DNA of 36,786 bases from Paenibacillus sp. Soil787 (GTDB lineage: Bacteria > Bacillota > Bacilli > Paenibacillales > NBRC-103111), in the NCBI RefSeq assembly GCF_001429545.1, contig NZ_LMSP01000003.1, positions 133,250-170,035 on the forward strand. The letters run 5' to 3'. Positions 7,901 through 15,608 of this stretch are shown piece by piece. Both the position numbers and the translations under genes were made by a program. Every line of letters starts with the position of its first letter. Position 1 is the stretch's first letter. The notes beneath the pieces were generated by a model, which saw only the letters and a list, made by a program, of their open reading frames with translations, made no database searches and had not been told where the DNA came from.

Positions 7901-10810
7901 GATCGGTTCGCTAGCAGTAAACGATAAGGTCACGGTATCTCCCAGCGTTGCGATGGAAGGATTGCCCGGATGATCGGACACGATAGATACAGCTTGCAGC
8001 AGATCGACAAACGGGAGATCGGCATTGTCAAAACTGAAGTAATCAACTTCCACACTGCCATCGGCAGTTCCGCCGGTTGCTTGCAGCCTGAGATAAATCC
8101 CGCCTTCTCGCGCAGCAAAACCCGATTTCGCCAAATCATATGCGATCGTTACGAACTCGCCGTTCGTATTCGGAACAGCAAATTCAGCTACGGTATTGGT
8201 GGCTGCATTTCCATTGCCAAGATCGATGGCTTTCATGACAACAGGCTCGCTGCTCTTCACCCGCAAAACCATAAAGCGCCGGTCATCACCTTTGGATCCC
8301 ATATTGGCATTACGATATGCGACTGCGGAGCTGTCTCCTTTTAATACGACATTATCCCCAACTTTCTCGGCGTTGCCGTACAGATCGGAAAGATAGCTTC
8401 CACCTTGCGTTTTTGACGACTGAACCGTTCCGGAAGAGGATGGCGTTACGTATTTAAAACTGTTAAAGGTCAGAGAGCCGGTCCCTCTGTAGACAAAATA
8501 AAGATCGTTGTTGCCTCCGTTATTGCCGTAAATAATCTCATCATTTTGATGGTCGAACGCGGCGGTCACCATGCTGCCTGCCGTATCCGCAATCGGATAC
8601 GTCTTGACGAGCCGGCCCTGCGGGCCTCCAAGCCTCATTTCAAGCATGCCGCTACCTGCGGCTGTGTGATTCAACTGCATCTGAACGGTTCCGTTGTCAA
8701 AATTCATATTGCGATACCCGATATAACCGCCGTCTGTCAAGGTAACGTTATTCGCCGCCTCGTTTTTCACATAACCTGATCTGCTCGTATAAGGGGCTTC
8801 AATCGCCTTGTTATCGGTTTTGGCAAATCCGCCCGAAAATTGAAACCAGTGCGATTCGGCGGCAAGATTATAAACGTTGCTGGAACCCGTAATTTTGAAA
8901 TACAGATTTTTCTTGCCTTTCAGTGTATCGCCGATGTTATCGAATTTTTGAACATAGGTGTTCTGTATGGTCCACCAGCCTGAATTGGGGACCTGGAAGA
9001 TGGCCGTCGGCGTTGTTTGGGCCATGGTCTCGTCGGTCAGCTTCACGTCAGGATCGGTAACGTACATGCTGATGGTCGACCCGGCCGGCGAGCTCAAGGT
9101 ATAGTTGTACGCCAACGTATCTGCGGGAACCGAACCGAAATCAAAGTTTTCGTAGCCGATCCAGTTGCCGTTCATCGTCCCTTCGGCTTTGTATTGGACA
9201 AAACCGTTTTCGTCCAGATAACTGGCGATTCCGGGTTTTACAAAGCCGTTCTTAAACCAAACTGCGTTGTTGGACGAAAAAGGTACAGCCGGGTACCGGT
9301 TATACAGACCATATAAATTTCCATTTTCCTGCAAAGGCTGAGGCGGGCCCTTCGGCTCCGTGGCCAAGGCACCGTTCAGAGGGGTAAAGAGCAGCTGACC
9401 AAAACCCGGCATATCGATGGACTGGCCTTCAGGATGGTCCATCATGAGCTCGGGATATTTGTACAATTCGTCGTAAATACCACCGGAATATCCTTTCTCA
9501 TATTTATAATGATTATAGATGGAAACGATATCCGTTCCGCTTCCCCGTCCCCCCGGACTGACGGCGGACCATTCGGTCTTTTGCCCCAAGCCGTTGACAT
9601 TGGGAATATAGTCCACATCGTACCCTGCATTGTATTTCGTATAATAAGTTAAGGCCTTTAGCAGCTTTTGATTCTGGAACTCGTAGGGGTCTACCCCGCC
9701 CTCGGCAACCGGAACCCCGGTTACAGGATCAAGCTTCGTCCCCTGCACATGGATGGTTCGGGCCGCTGCTCCGAGCGCCGCCACGTCACCGCCCGAATGA
9801 GGCTGGTCGCGTCCCATTTCGACGACCTCTCCATTATCCAATACCATCGCGGCAATCGAGAAATTGGTGCTGTTTGCTCCGGTTGTATTTGCGTCGTCTA
9901 CCGCTTTTTTATTGTAGGCAAACCGCTCCACCGCTTCGTTATAACCGTTGATATCGTCCAGGAAGATGGAAATGGACATATACCCCATGTTCCCTACGGC
10001 CGCTTGATTAAAAAATCCGTACCACTTGTTCGATTCTTGCCAGATGAGTCTTAAGAAATTATCGAAGACCTTCTTTGTTTCATAATCGATATTGCCTTGG
10101 GCGTCCCGGCACCACCCGGAGCTTGGCGTATAGAGAAGAATTTCTGCAGCGGCAGCCATCTTCTGACCTCCTACACCGGAGCTGAGAACGCTGGATGCCC
10201 CCCACACCGATGCGATAGTGTCCCAATTGGCCGGCTCCGTCGTATTGAAAAATTGCTTGAGACCATTGCCCCACGCGTCCAATACCTTTTTGGCGTTGTT
10301 CAGGTAATCCTGATCCCCCGTGATGTACCACATGAGCGCTTGTTGATAAGCTGTCGTGGCATCTTGGCGCAATTGCTTGTCCCCATTGCTGTCGGAGATT
10401 TGGGAATAGACGAATTCCTTTTGCGTTCCTCCGTTCCCATAGATCACAACATTTTTCGAGGATTCAGGAGTCCTTCTGAATGAATCGAATGCAGATGCCC
10501 AAGGCTCTTTCCCCTGCCAAACCATATCCCTCATGGTGTTCAGATCCGTTCGTGATTGCAGAATACCCGGGTGGACGAGTCCTGTCGGACCTTTGACCAC
10601 ATACTTGTCATAGCTTCGGTCATAGTTCGGATTGATGATTGCGCTATTTTGCGGCGTCGGCACAGCGGAATCATAAGAGGTATAGGGTGCAATGGCTGAA
10701 GCTTCGGCAGCCTGTACGGTTACATGGCTAACCGGTGTGGCGCCGCCTAAAATTAGCAGAGATAATACGATAGTAAGAGAGCGTTTACATTTTGGCAGAA
10801 ACCCCTTCAT
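4901..10810 (-). CDS. Giant secreted alginate-lyase-fold polysaccharide lyase, multidomain
   Basis: A 1969-residue protein with a signal peptide (about residues 1-35, ending VQAAEA). Residues about 79-480 match the alpha-helical alginate_lyase (PF05426-type) fold: HPGILQSRTDLNTM at the start, and EMGRDQPHSGGD with H338 as a likely catalytic residue. Then come three carbohydrate-binding beta-sandwich-like modules (about 544-660, 677-790, 804-935), an Ig-like module, an F5/8 C (CBM32-like) module (about 1041-1180), another Ig-like module, a LamG module (about 1341-1540), a FIVAR-like helical linker, two tandem Ig-like repeats and C-terminal OmpL47-like and Ig-like domains. There is no sortase or SLH anchor. 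It probably binds and cleaves a uronate-containing polymer outside the cell. The fold is shared by lyases acting on alginate, glucuronan and other substrates, so substrate is open. The ATG directly follows the stop of a small leader ORF. Confidence 0.85.
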   Translation of the reverse strand: MKGFLPKCKRSLTIVLSLLILGGATPVSHVTVQAAEASAIAPYTSYDSAVPTPQNSAIINPNYDRSYDKYVVKGPTGLVHPGILQSRTDLNTMRDMVWQGKEPWASAFDSFRRTPESSKNVVIYGNGGTQKEFVYSQISDSNGDKQLRQDATTAYQQALMWYITGDQDYLNNAKKVLDAWGNGLKQFFNTTEPANWDTIASVWGASSVLSSGVGGQKMAAAAEILLYTPSSGWCRDAQGNIDYETKKVFDNFLRLIWQESNKWYGFFNQAAVGNMGYMSISIFLDDINGYNEAVERFAYNKKAVDDANTTGANSTNFSIAAMVLDNGEVVEMGRDQPHSGGDVAALGAAARTIHVQGTKLDPVTGVPVAEGGVDPYEFQNQKLLKALTYYTKYNAGYDVDYIPNVNGLGQKTEWSAVSPGGRGSGTDIVSIYNHYKYEKGYSGGIYDELYKYPELMMDHPEGQSIDMPGFGQLLFTPLNGALATEPKGPPQPLQENGNLYGLYNRYPAVPFSSNNAVWFKNGFVKPGIASYLDENGFVQYKAEGTMNGNWIGYENFDFGSVPADTLAYNYTLSSPAGSTISMYVTDPDVKLTDETMAQTTPTAIFQVPNSGWWTIQNTYVQKFDNIGDTLKGKKNLYFKITGSSNVYNLAAESHWFQFSGGFAKTDNKAIEAPYTSRSGYVKNEAANNVTLTDGGYIGYRNMNFDNGTVQMQLNHTAAGSGMLEMRLGGPQGRLVKTYPIADTAGSMVTAAFDHQNDEIIYGNNGGNNDLYFVYRGTGSLTFNSFKYVTPSSSGTVQSSKTQGGSYLSDLYGNAEKVGDNVVLKGDSSAVAYRNANMGSKGDDRRFMVLRVKSSEPVVMKAIDLGNGNAATNTVAEFAVPNTNGEFVTIAYDLAKSGFAAREGGIYLRLQATGGTADGSVEVDYFSFDNADLPFVDLLQAVSIVSDHPGNPSIATLGDTVTLSFTASEPIDSVAVYFGSTKMDTVSTDARHFTVTQKLGESYTPGKVQFRIDYNQGANFGKSVRSTTGGTSVTIVNEDGLINDVFKNLSLIDSTPGRSMDTTKQIVSSLFDGNAATGSDFRSTSGGWGSWVAFDLGDQDKVQLTQVKLLAINAARLAGAVIQGTNHIDYEPWVTLTAPAVNTMNWQTLTVQNPKAYRYIRIYNGAQWFGNLAEVKFYGTVIHTGSPVLLDTVSLKSDNPEDSSLALTGNTVTLDFAAGKALENVKVYFDDKLMETASDDKLHWKARYTVGTAYQTGKISFVILYDNGPVVTGTTDSSSVTVIDPLQIALDNAAKLEAGNYSRLSYYLFNQEVERIKAEMTPGYSVMKIAKELYDAKSLLAGSPLSLYSFEGNANNAFGSANGTVSGTPAYKDGNVGKAIELNGTNSYVTLPSTHPLSSYNQMTVSTWVYWNGGKDWQRIFDFGNGTTQYMFLTPKTGNFMRFAIKNGGAEQIVQTSQLAVGQWVHVALTLGNGTEKLYVNGVEKASANVTIKPSDFKPTLNYIGKSQFSDPLLSGMLDEFRIYDHVLSADEILQLANNTAPLGDNSLLAYLLDKAAALDAKLYTETSWQAVAAAARNAKALASNANQAAIDASAAQLLSALDALEFDKTPPADAALSADITAPTNSDVTVTINYPDDAAVKEYKVGDNGTWTAYGAPVVVSDNGTVYARATDTAGNVSNVTSYVVSNIDHIAPADATLAVDTTTPTNQGVTVTISYPDDAAAKEYKVGESGAWTAYTAPVVVAGNDTVYARGTDAVGNVSNVTSMTVNNIYKIAPVTTAMLNPAAPNGKNSWYTMDVTVSLSVYASVYGGAVTTEYQVNDGSWIVYNGSIPAFGEGTFKLGYRSTDQAGNVEHLKTVEFKVDKTAPTLSVQLDKTTIWPAEHKMVTINATLNPSDATSGIESVVLTSITSNKPDSGQGDIQNADFGTADTSFSLRAEKDRIYTITYTATDKAGNKTVVTATVTVPHDQS
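5505..5985 (-). repeat. Two tandem Ig-like repeats in giant protein
   Basis: Two consecutive units of about 80 codons, each with NYPDDAA or SYPDDAA, KEYKVG, TVYARxTD and GNVSNVTS motifs. They are clearly similar in DNA as well as in protein, showing an in-frame internal duplication that lengthens the C-terminal stalk. Confidence 0.82.
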
Positions 10811-10876
10811 TTAAAGACCTCCTTTCATGATTGAGCCCATTGCGGGCAAAACGACCTGTTCGAATTTCGTTTTCAT
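10811..10876 (-). CDS. 21-residue leader ORF, coupled to giant lyase gene
   Basis: An ATG behind GGAGGGAAGAA opens a 21-codon ORF whose TAA stop abuts the ATG of the giant gene (TAAATG). Its last codons contain the perfect Shine-Dalgarno AAAGGAGGT used by the giant gene, so translation of the leader could open or block that site. The start (MKTKFEQVVLPAM) resembles the start of the solute-binding protein signal peptides in this window (MKRYFKKAAIPAL), and the upstream DNA is homologous to the DNA upstream of that gene. It is therefore either a regulatory leader or the stub of a lost solute-binding protein gene whose translation signals were taken over. Confidence 0.55.
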   Translation of the reverse strand: MKTKFEQVVLPAMGSIMKGGL

Positions 10877-11100
10877 TTCTTCCCTCCTAATTTAGTCGTA
10901 AATCTATACTAAACCGCCGAAGCGAGTTCAGCCTATCTGGGGATCAGTCTTTCACTGCGCCGATCAACGCAGCTGCTGTCCTTCCTTACTACCAATATGC
11001 CTATCCACACGAAAATTGAAAAGCTTAACTAAAGGCACATTGAATAAAAATGTAGAAAACTATGTATTTAAAAAGCGGCAAATTGAATAAAGTTCGGCAA
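10877..11100 (-). pseudogene. Relic of a third transporter operon: permease tail and promoter
   Basis: Minus-strand bases around 10947-10985 read ALIGAVKD and a stop, matching the permease ending GLLVGAVKG at 15609. The next 70 bases down to the leader ORF align with the permease-to-binding-protein spacer at 15540-15608, sharing CTAAACCGC and GTTCAGCC. The part above, about 10986-11100, resembles the transporter promoter segment at 17524-17640, sharing TACTxCCAATATGCC and the TTTAAAAA block. So a whole operon collapsed by deletion, leaving its two ends. The stretch holds no intact gene. Confidence 0.72.
11034..11091. repeat. 15-bp direct repeat pair, possible operator
   Basis: GGCACATTGAATAAA (11034-11048) and GGCAAATTGAATAAA (11077-11091) are 43 bp apart start to start, about four helical turns. 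The related transporter promoters carry TTTGAATA twice (17555-17562 and 17622-17629), with different spacing. Could be binding sites for the AraC/YesN regulator; not certain. Confidence 0.4.
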
Positions 11101-11116
11101 TAAACATCCTAAACGA

Positions 11117-11156
11117 TGAAAAGACCGCCAATTCCTAAAAGGGAACTAGCGGTCTT
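11117..11156 (-). terminator. Terminator of the two-glycosidase operon
   Basis: Stem of 15 bp with two mismatches, AAGACCGCCAATTCC (11121-11135) and GGAACTAGCGGTCTT (11142-11156), loop TAAAAG, with TTTTC on the minus-strand side. Starts about 20 bp past the stop at 11176. It sits at the place where the homologous cassette at 17663-17694 also has a terminator. Confidence 0.82.
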
Positions 11157-11175
11157 CAGTCATTCAGCGATTTGA

Positions 11176-12093
11176 TTAGCTTTCATCATCCGGTGACAAC
11201 TTAAGCTCAAAGCTCTCGTTCCGGTCACATGTCAGCAAGCCATCCAACACATCCAATCTGGCAACCTGAATCGAAGTACGGCGACATTGATAGGACCCGT
11301 CATCGAACCCGTCCACTCTGCCGGGATGAGTAAAATAAAAGATATAGGCTTGATCTCCTTGGACGACTACGTCTGCGTGATTGGCGATCGTTCCGTCTTC
11401 CTCTCGCAAACCTGGTTTTTCAAGAATTCGGCCTTGCCGCTCCCACTTCTCCAAATCATCGGAACGGTAAACGCCTTGTCCTTTCCATTCATCTATGATC
11501 ATCCAATAATAGCCTTTAAAGTGAAACACATTCGGTCCTTCATGTAATTCATCGGTAATCACTGGTCCAATTGGCTGCCAATTATACAGATCTTTGCTAT
11601 CCGCAGCGTAGGTATGATTCCACTGTTTAAACCACATCCGAAACATGCCGTTCGGCAGTTGATACACACAGGCATCGATCACGTTCTCCTCACTTATTCC
11701 AAGTGTAGACTGGAACTCCCAACGAATAAGGTCGGGGCTTGTATAATGCCTGATACGAGCCTTGCCCGACCAACTTATCGGTACGCCATGGACATAAGTG
11801 ACATACATATGATATAGCCCATCATGCCAAATGATTTCGGGCGCCCAGAACGTGTTTCTGCCCCATTCTGTTTCAAGACCTTCCAGTGTTCCCCGGTATA
11901 ACCAGGTTGATCCGCCATCCGAAGAAGAAGCGACACCGAGATTGGTGCCATGCACCCATCCGAATTTCGGACCTTCCTGTGTTGCCCGGCGATTCGTATA
12001 AATCATCCACCATTCCTTTGCCTCTCTGTTCCAAATTACAACTGGATCGGCAGCCCCGTCATACATTGGATCCCTAAATAAGGGTGCATTCAT
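11176..12093 (-). CDS. GH43/GH117-clan-like five-bladed propeller glycosidase
   Basis: A 305-residue protein without signal peptide. The start MNAPLFRDPMYDGAADPVVIW and WVHGTNLGVASSSDGG are typical of a group of bacterial 'glycosyl hydrolase' propellers related to GH43, GH32 and GH117. Likely catalytic acids are D16 (GAADPV), D140 (VIDACVY) and E185 (HEGPNVF). Length is normal for a single-domain member. Start codon follows AAGGAGG at the right distance. It is the second gene of an operon, 39 bp after the GH43 gene at 12133-13545, and is followed by a terminator. The substrate is unknown to me; the neighbours suggest an arabinose- or galactose-containing oligosaccharide. Confidence 0.78.
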   Translation of the reverse strand: MNAPLFRDPMYDGAADPVVIWNREAKEWWMIYTNRRATQEGPKFGWVHGTNLGVASSSDGGSTWLYRGTLEGLETEWGRNTFWAPEIIWHDGLYHMYVTYVHGVPISWSGKARIRHYTSPDLIRWEFQSTLGISEENVIDACVYQLPNGMFRMWFKQWNHTYAADSKDLYNWQPIGPVITDELHEGPNVFHFKGYYWMIIDEWKGQGVYRSDDLEKWERQGRILEKPGLREEDGTIANHADVVVQGDQAYIFYFTHPGRVDGFDDGSYQCRRTSIQVARLDVLDGLLTCDRNESFELKLSPDDES

Positions 12094-12132
12094 ATTTATT
12101 CCTCCTTGTCATTTCCGAACTCTTTATTATCT

Positions 12133-13545
12133 TCAAAGAGATCTGTAGGTGAAATTACTGAACTTAACTCGGCCTTCGCCTGTTGCATGCAACGCGATTC
12201 GCAGACTTAGAAAGCCTCCCAATACATTGTGGTGGTAGCCGGACGTTTCGAAACCGTGATCCAGTTTGGTCCACTGTCCTTGCAAGTCACGGAAGTATAA
12301 GCTTACCTCATGATGATCATTGACGATTCGAAGCGTTACGGATTCTCCGGACACTGCATTGCGTTCATTCGTATTTAGATTTCGGAATACGAACGACCCC
12401 TTGCCATCAAAGCCGATACCAAAGTGGAAGCCTGGTTTATAGAACAAGCCCAGCGTGCCTTCTGCATCACCTTCCACCTCAACGGAAACCTCGGCCGTAT
12501 AAGTATGGTGCACCGGAATGCATAAAAGCGGTTCTGAACGATTCTTGGGAACTGCCTTCAATACGAATTGGTTATCTTCGATTTGATAATCGTCAAGACG
12601 TTCTCCCCCGAAGAAATGCCAATGCAGTCCCAATCGTCCGGAATCCGCAAGCCGATATGCTTCAACCGAAGGCAATGCGGCTGCTGAAGCCTCATGAGCT
12701 GCTCCATCCTCGGCATTCACTGCGGTGAACCAGCCATCGGCTGTCCACCCAATCGGTTCGATCAGCGTCTGCCTGCCTAGGGTATAAAAGTCTTTTTCAT
12801 AGGCATGATACACGACAAACCAATTCCCTTCGGGCGTATCAACCAACGTCCCGTGACCCTTGGACCACCAAGTTTCGCTGCGATGCTTCGTACGCACAAT
12901 CGGATTGAACGGAGAATTCTCCCACGGACCCTCCAAGGAACTGGAACGTGCAGAGACGATCATGTGGCTGGTCGCAGGCCCGGCAGTCCCCCCTTGCGCG
13001 CTGGTCTTAAAGTAATATCCGTCCTTAAACGTAAGCTTTGGAGACTCCAGATAAAAGCCTTCCGTCAACCATTCCTTAGGATATCTCCAACCGTCGTATA
13101 CCTTCGTTAAGTCTCCTAAGGTAGATAGGCCATCCTTGGATAGCTTGATCCTGTATCCTTCGGACAAGAACAGGTAACGATTCCCCTCTTGATCTGCTGC
13201 ATGTCCCGGGTCGATATAACCGACCATCAAATCGATAGGTTTACTCCAAGGCCCTGCAGGGTTTTCTGCAGTAACGACCCAGTTAGTTCCGCCAGCCGGA
13301 AAATAGATATAAAAGAGTCCTTCATAGTAAATCAAATCCGGCGCCATAATCGATCCGCCGACATGCTCATGAATCGCGTGACCGACAGGCTCCCAATCGA
13401 CTAAATTCCGGGAATGCCATATGAGAAGTCCCGGTGTATAGTGAAAGGAAGAGTGCGTCATATAGTAATCCTCGCTGACTCTAACAATAGATGGATCCGG
13501 ATAGTCGCCTGCCAAAATAGTGGTAATACCTTGAATTTTAGACAT
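12133..13545 (-). CDS. GH43 beta-xylosidase/alpha-L-arabinofuranosidase with C-terminal beta-sandwich
   Basis: A 470-residue cytoplasmic enzyme. Residues about 10-290 are the GH43 propeller with D17 in DYPDPSIVR (base), D112 in GYIDPGHAAD (modulator) and E167 in YLESPKLTFKDGYYF (acid; the usual EGP is ESP here). Residues about 310-470 form the XynB-type concanavalin-like sandwich that closes the active site in exo-acting members (FFGGERLDDYQIEDNQFVL at its start). Such enzymes release xylose or arabinofuranose from the non-reducing ends of short oligosaccharides. The ATG follows TGGGGGG. First intact gene of a two-gene operon; a decayed coding remnant lies directly upstream. Confidence 0.87.
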   Translation of the reverse strand: MSKIQGITTILAGDYPDPSIVRVSEDYYMTHSSFHYTPGLLIWHSRNLVDWEPVGHAIHEHVGGSIMAPDLIYYEGLFYIYFPAGGTNWVVTAENPAGPWSKPIDLMVGYIDPGHAADQEGNRYLFLSEGYRIKLSKDGLSTLGDLTKVYDGWRYPKEWLTEGFYLESPKLTFKDGYYFKTSAQGGTAGPATSHMIVSARSSSLEGPWENSPFNPIVRTKHRSETWWSKGHGTLVDTPEGNWFVVYHAYEKDFYTLGRQTLIEPIGWTADGWFTAVNAEDGAAHEASAAALPSVEAYRLADSGRLGLHWHFFGGERLDDYQIEDNQFVLKAVPKNRSEPLLCIPVHHTYTAEVSVEVEGDAEGTLGLFYKPGFHFGIGFDGKGSFVFRNLNTNERNAVSGESVTLRIVNDHHEVSLYFRDLQGQWTKLDHGFETSGYHHNVLGGFLSLRIALHATGEGRVKFSNFTYRSL

Positions 13546-13592
13546 TGTAGGCCCCCCAATGATTTGATAATAGTAGTTCTATATCATCCATT

Positions 13593-13783
13593 TCATTTAT
13601 CCTCCTCGATCTTATGGAAGCTGACTCCCCTAGCATATTCATTCATGACAAACTTCCCTTGCTCCGGTCGTAAGATTAACTCTCCGTTAATACGACTCGA
13701 TATAGTGCATACCCGGCGCAAAATATAACACCATCAATCCCAACTGCAACCTTGGGAGCATCATACAGAACTAAACGGCTCAT
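13593..13783 (-). pseudogene. Frameshifted remnant of an unidentified gene
   Basis: A reading starts at an ATG at 13783 behind TAGGAGAA and gives MSRLVLYDAPKVAVGIDGV followed by IFCAGYALY, stopping at 13676. A shift of frame at about 13690-13700 then gives INGELILRPEQGKFVMNEYA and so on to a stop at 13593. Both halves look like real protein, and codon use fits coding DNA, so this is probably the C-terminal piece of an older gene with one indel. I do not recognise the family. It lies in the 358-bp gap between the transporter terminator and the GH43 operon; the rest of that gap shows no clear promoter. Confidence 0.5.
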
Positions 13784-13834
13784 TTTCTCATTCTCCTAGC
13801 GGTAAGGATCATCCTATTTGTCTTTTTTATAAAA

Positions 13835-13873
13835 AGATGCCCCCACGCCTCAGATGGGGAATGGGGGCATCTA
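13835..13873 (-). terminator. Terminator of transporter operon
   Basis: Stem AGATGCCCCCA / TGGGGGCATCT with a 17-nt loop, followed by TTTTT on the minus strand, about 32 bp past the stop of the binding-protein gene. The duplicate binding-protein gene at 21886 keeps only one arm of this hairpin. Confidence 0.85.
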
Positions 13874-13904
13874 CATACAACTTTAATGAGTCTAGATTCT
13901 CTTA

Positions 13905-15539
13905 TTACTTGCCGCCGCCATCAAGGTAAGCTTGGACTTGCTTGATAACTTCTGCGCGAACAGTTTCAAGACCCATATCGCGCCATTCCTTATTACTTTT
14001 CTGTGCGAGTTCTTTCCATTTCGGTTCCATGCCCGTCATCAAGAGATCCGCAGTTTGTTGCAATTTCGGTTTAATTTTTCCAAGTTCTGTAGCAACCGGC
14101 TTGGCATCAAAGATGAATCCGGAGAGTGCGACTTGATAGTAGCTGTTTTTATCCATTGCATATTTGATATATTTGAGGACTTCTGGATCCTGGTTGGTAT
14201 TAATCCGGGACAAATTCGGATTCCAAGTCAACTCATAACCCTGGAACGAATAGTTGGCGGCTTTGTCAGTAGGTTTGAAACCGTTCTCTCCGTCCTTGGT
14301 CCAGTGTTCTCCTTCGATCCCTAATTCGAACAGGTCATGGTTGTCCTTGCTGCTGTACAACCAATCCAGGAACTTCATGGTACGGTCAGCATTCTTCGAG
14401 GTTGTAGGAATAACAACGCTGTTGTTTGCACGGAAATCTGTTCTAAGAGCAGCAGGCTTCATATTTTGAACATCCGGGCTGGTATAGAAGAAAGGTTCAA
14501 ACGTAGCATTTGGAACTGCTTTCTTAGCAACAGCATTACCCGCAGTAAACCCTAAGAGGTTACCCTCCCCTGAAGCATTTTTAGCCGGATCAAGAGCCTG
14601 GTTAGCTGAGGCTGATAATGGATCTTTATTATTGTACTTTCTATATTCCACTCTCGTTCCAAAGTGGCCATAAATCGAATCATGCGTGTTAAAAGGTGCA
14701 GGGAATTTAGCGAATTCAGATTCCGGGTCACCGATAGTTGCGGCGCCGAGAACCTTCTTACCATCCGCCGACAAGGCGACACTGAACGGAATACCGCCTG
14801 TGAACGAATCTTGTACGACAGCAGCTAGGCGAATGTCTTTACGCCCGTTCTCTTGCGGGATACCCAAGCGATAAATACCGCGGCCTCCAATAGCTGCTGC
14901 TACATAGTCAGGATGCTTCGCTTGTACAGCATCCAGGTATTTCTTGTAATCATCCAAGGATTTTACTGGCGCTGCGCCCACTTCTTCTCGGATGTCTTTG
15001 CGGATACTAATAATGAAAGGATCGGTATACGACGTTAGAAACGGAATCGAATAGATATGGCCGTTAATTTTATTTGATTCAAGCATCTCCGGCGGGAACG
15101 CTTTCTTGAGTCCTGGGTATTGATCATTATTGAAGTACTTGTCTAACTGCTGATAGTACCCCAGACTGACGTTGTTATAAAGGAACATCCATGGCGCGTC
15201 AAACATCAGATCAACTGCTTCGCCAGTAGACATTTTCAACTGCATCTTTTGCTTGTGATCAGCAGAAGGGTTGTACTCAATATCAAGCTTAGTATTCAGT
15301 GTATCTTTGCTGACTTCCTCGAATTTGGCCAATACTTCCCCCAAATCAGCAGGCTTCTCACCGAAAAGCATGAATTTCAGTGTCGCTGGAGAAGGAGCTG
15401 TAGCCGTTGTTGCAGTTCCATTCGGAGATGCGCTGCTCGCGCTGTCGGAGCCTTTGTTCGAACAAGCTGACAAGATGGTGCCTAAACTAATTGTTACAAC
15501 CAGTGCAGGTATTGCAGCCTTTTTGAAATAACGTTTCAT
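13905..15539 (-). CDS. ABC transporter sugar-binding lipoprotein (LipO-like), copy A
   Basis: A 544-residue extracellular lipoprotein. Signal peptide with lipobox ILSAC, lipidated C26, then a Ser/Ala/Thr-rich linker and a family 1-type solute-binding fold, of the long LipO/YtcQ group found in Paenibacillus. It captures oligosaccharides for the two permeases encoded just upstream (69 bp after the permease stop). The ATG follows GGGAGG. It is last in the permease-permease-binding protein operon, before a strong terminator. About four residues in five are identical, by eye, to the protein at 21886-23517. The operon lacks an ATPase gene, usual for this transporter class, which shares an MsmX-like ATPase. 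Confidence 0.92.
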   Translation of the reverse strand: MKRYFKKAAIPALVVTISLGTILSACSNKGSDSASSASPNGTATTATAPSPATLKFMLFGEKPADLGEVLAKFEEVSKDTLNTKLDIEYNPSADHKQKMQLKMSTGEAVDLMFDAPWMFLYNNVSLGYYQQLDKYFNNDQYPGLKKAFPPEMLESNKINGHIYSIPFLTSYTDPFIISIRKDIREEVGAAPVKSLDDYKKYLDAVQAKHPDYVAAAIGGRGIYRLGIPQENGRKDIRLAAVVQDSFTGGIPFSVALSADGKKVLGAATIGDPESEFAKFPAPFNTHDSIYGHFGTRVEYRKYNNKDPLSASANQALDPAKNASGEGNLLGFTAGNAVAKKAVPNATFEPFFYTSPDVQNMKPAALRTDFRANNSVVIPTTSKNADRTMKFLDWLYSSKDNHDLFELGIEGEHWTKDGENGFKPTDKAANYSFQGYELTWNPNLSRINTNQDPEVLKYIKYAMDKNSYYQVALSGFIFDAKPVATELGKIKPKLQQTADLLMTGMEPKWKELAQKSNKEWRDMGLETVRAEVIKQVQAYLDGGGK

Positions 15540-15608
15540 TTTTTTATTTCCTCCCTTGTATAATTAAATATCTATTCTAAACCGCTTTAAGCGTGTTCAG
15601 CCCTGGTA

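Noticed and set aside
4901..10810. Calling the giant proteins alginate lyases proper
   Set aside because: The fold is shared by lyases of different uronates, and the cluster contains no other alginate genes but several arabinose and galactose enzymes.
15586..15599. cre-like site before binding-protein gene copy A
   Set aside because: Two mismatches in core positions, and it coincides with the palindrome CGCTTTAAGCG in the permease-to-binding-protein spacer.
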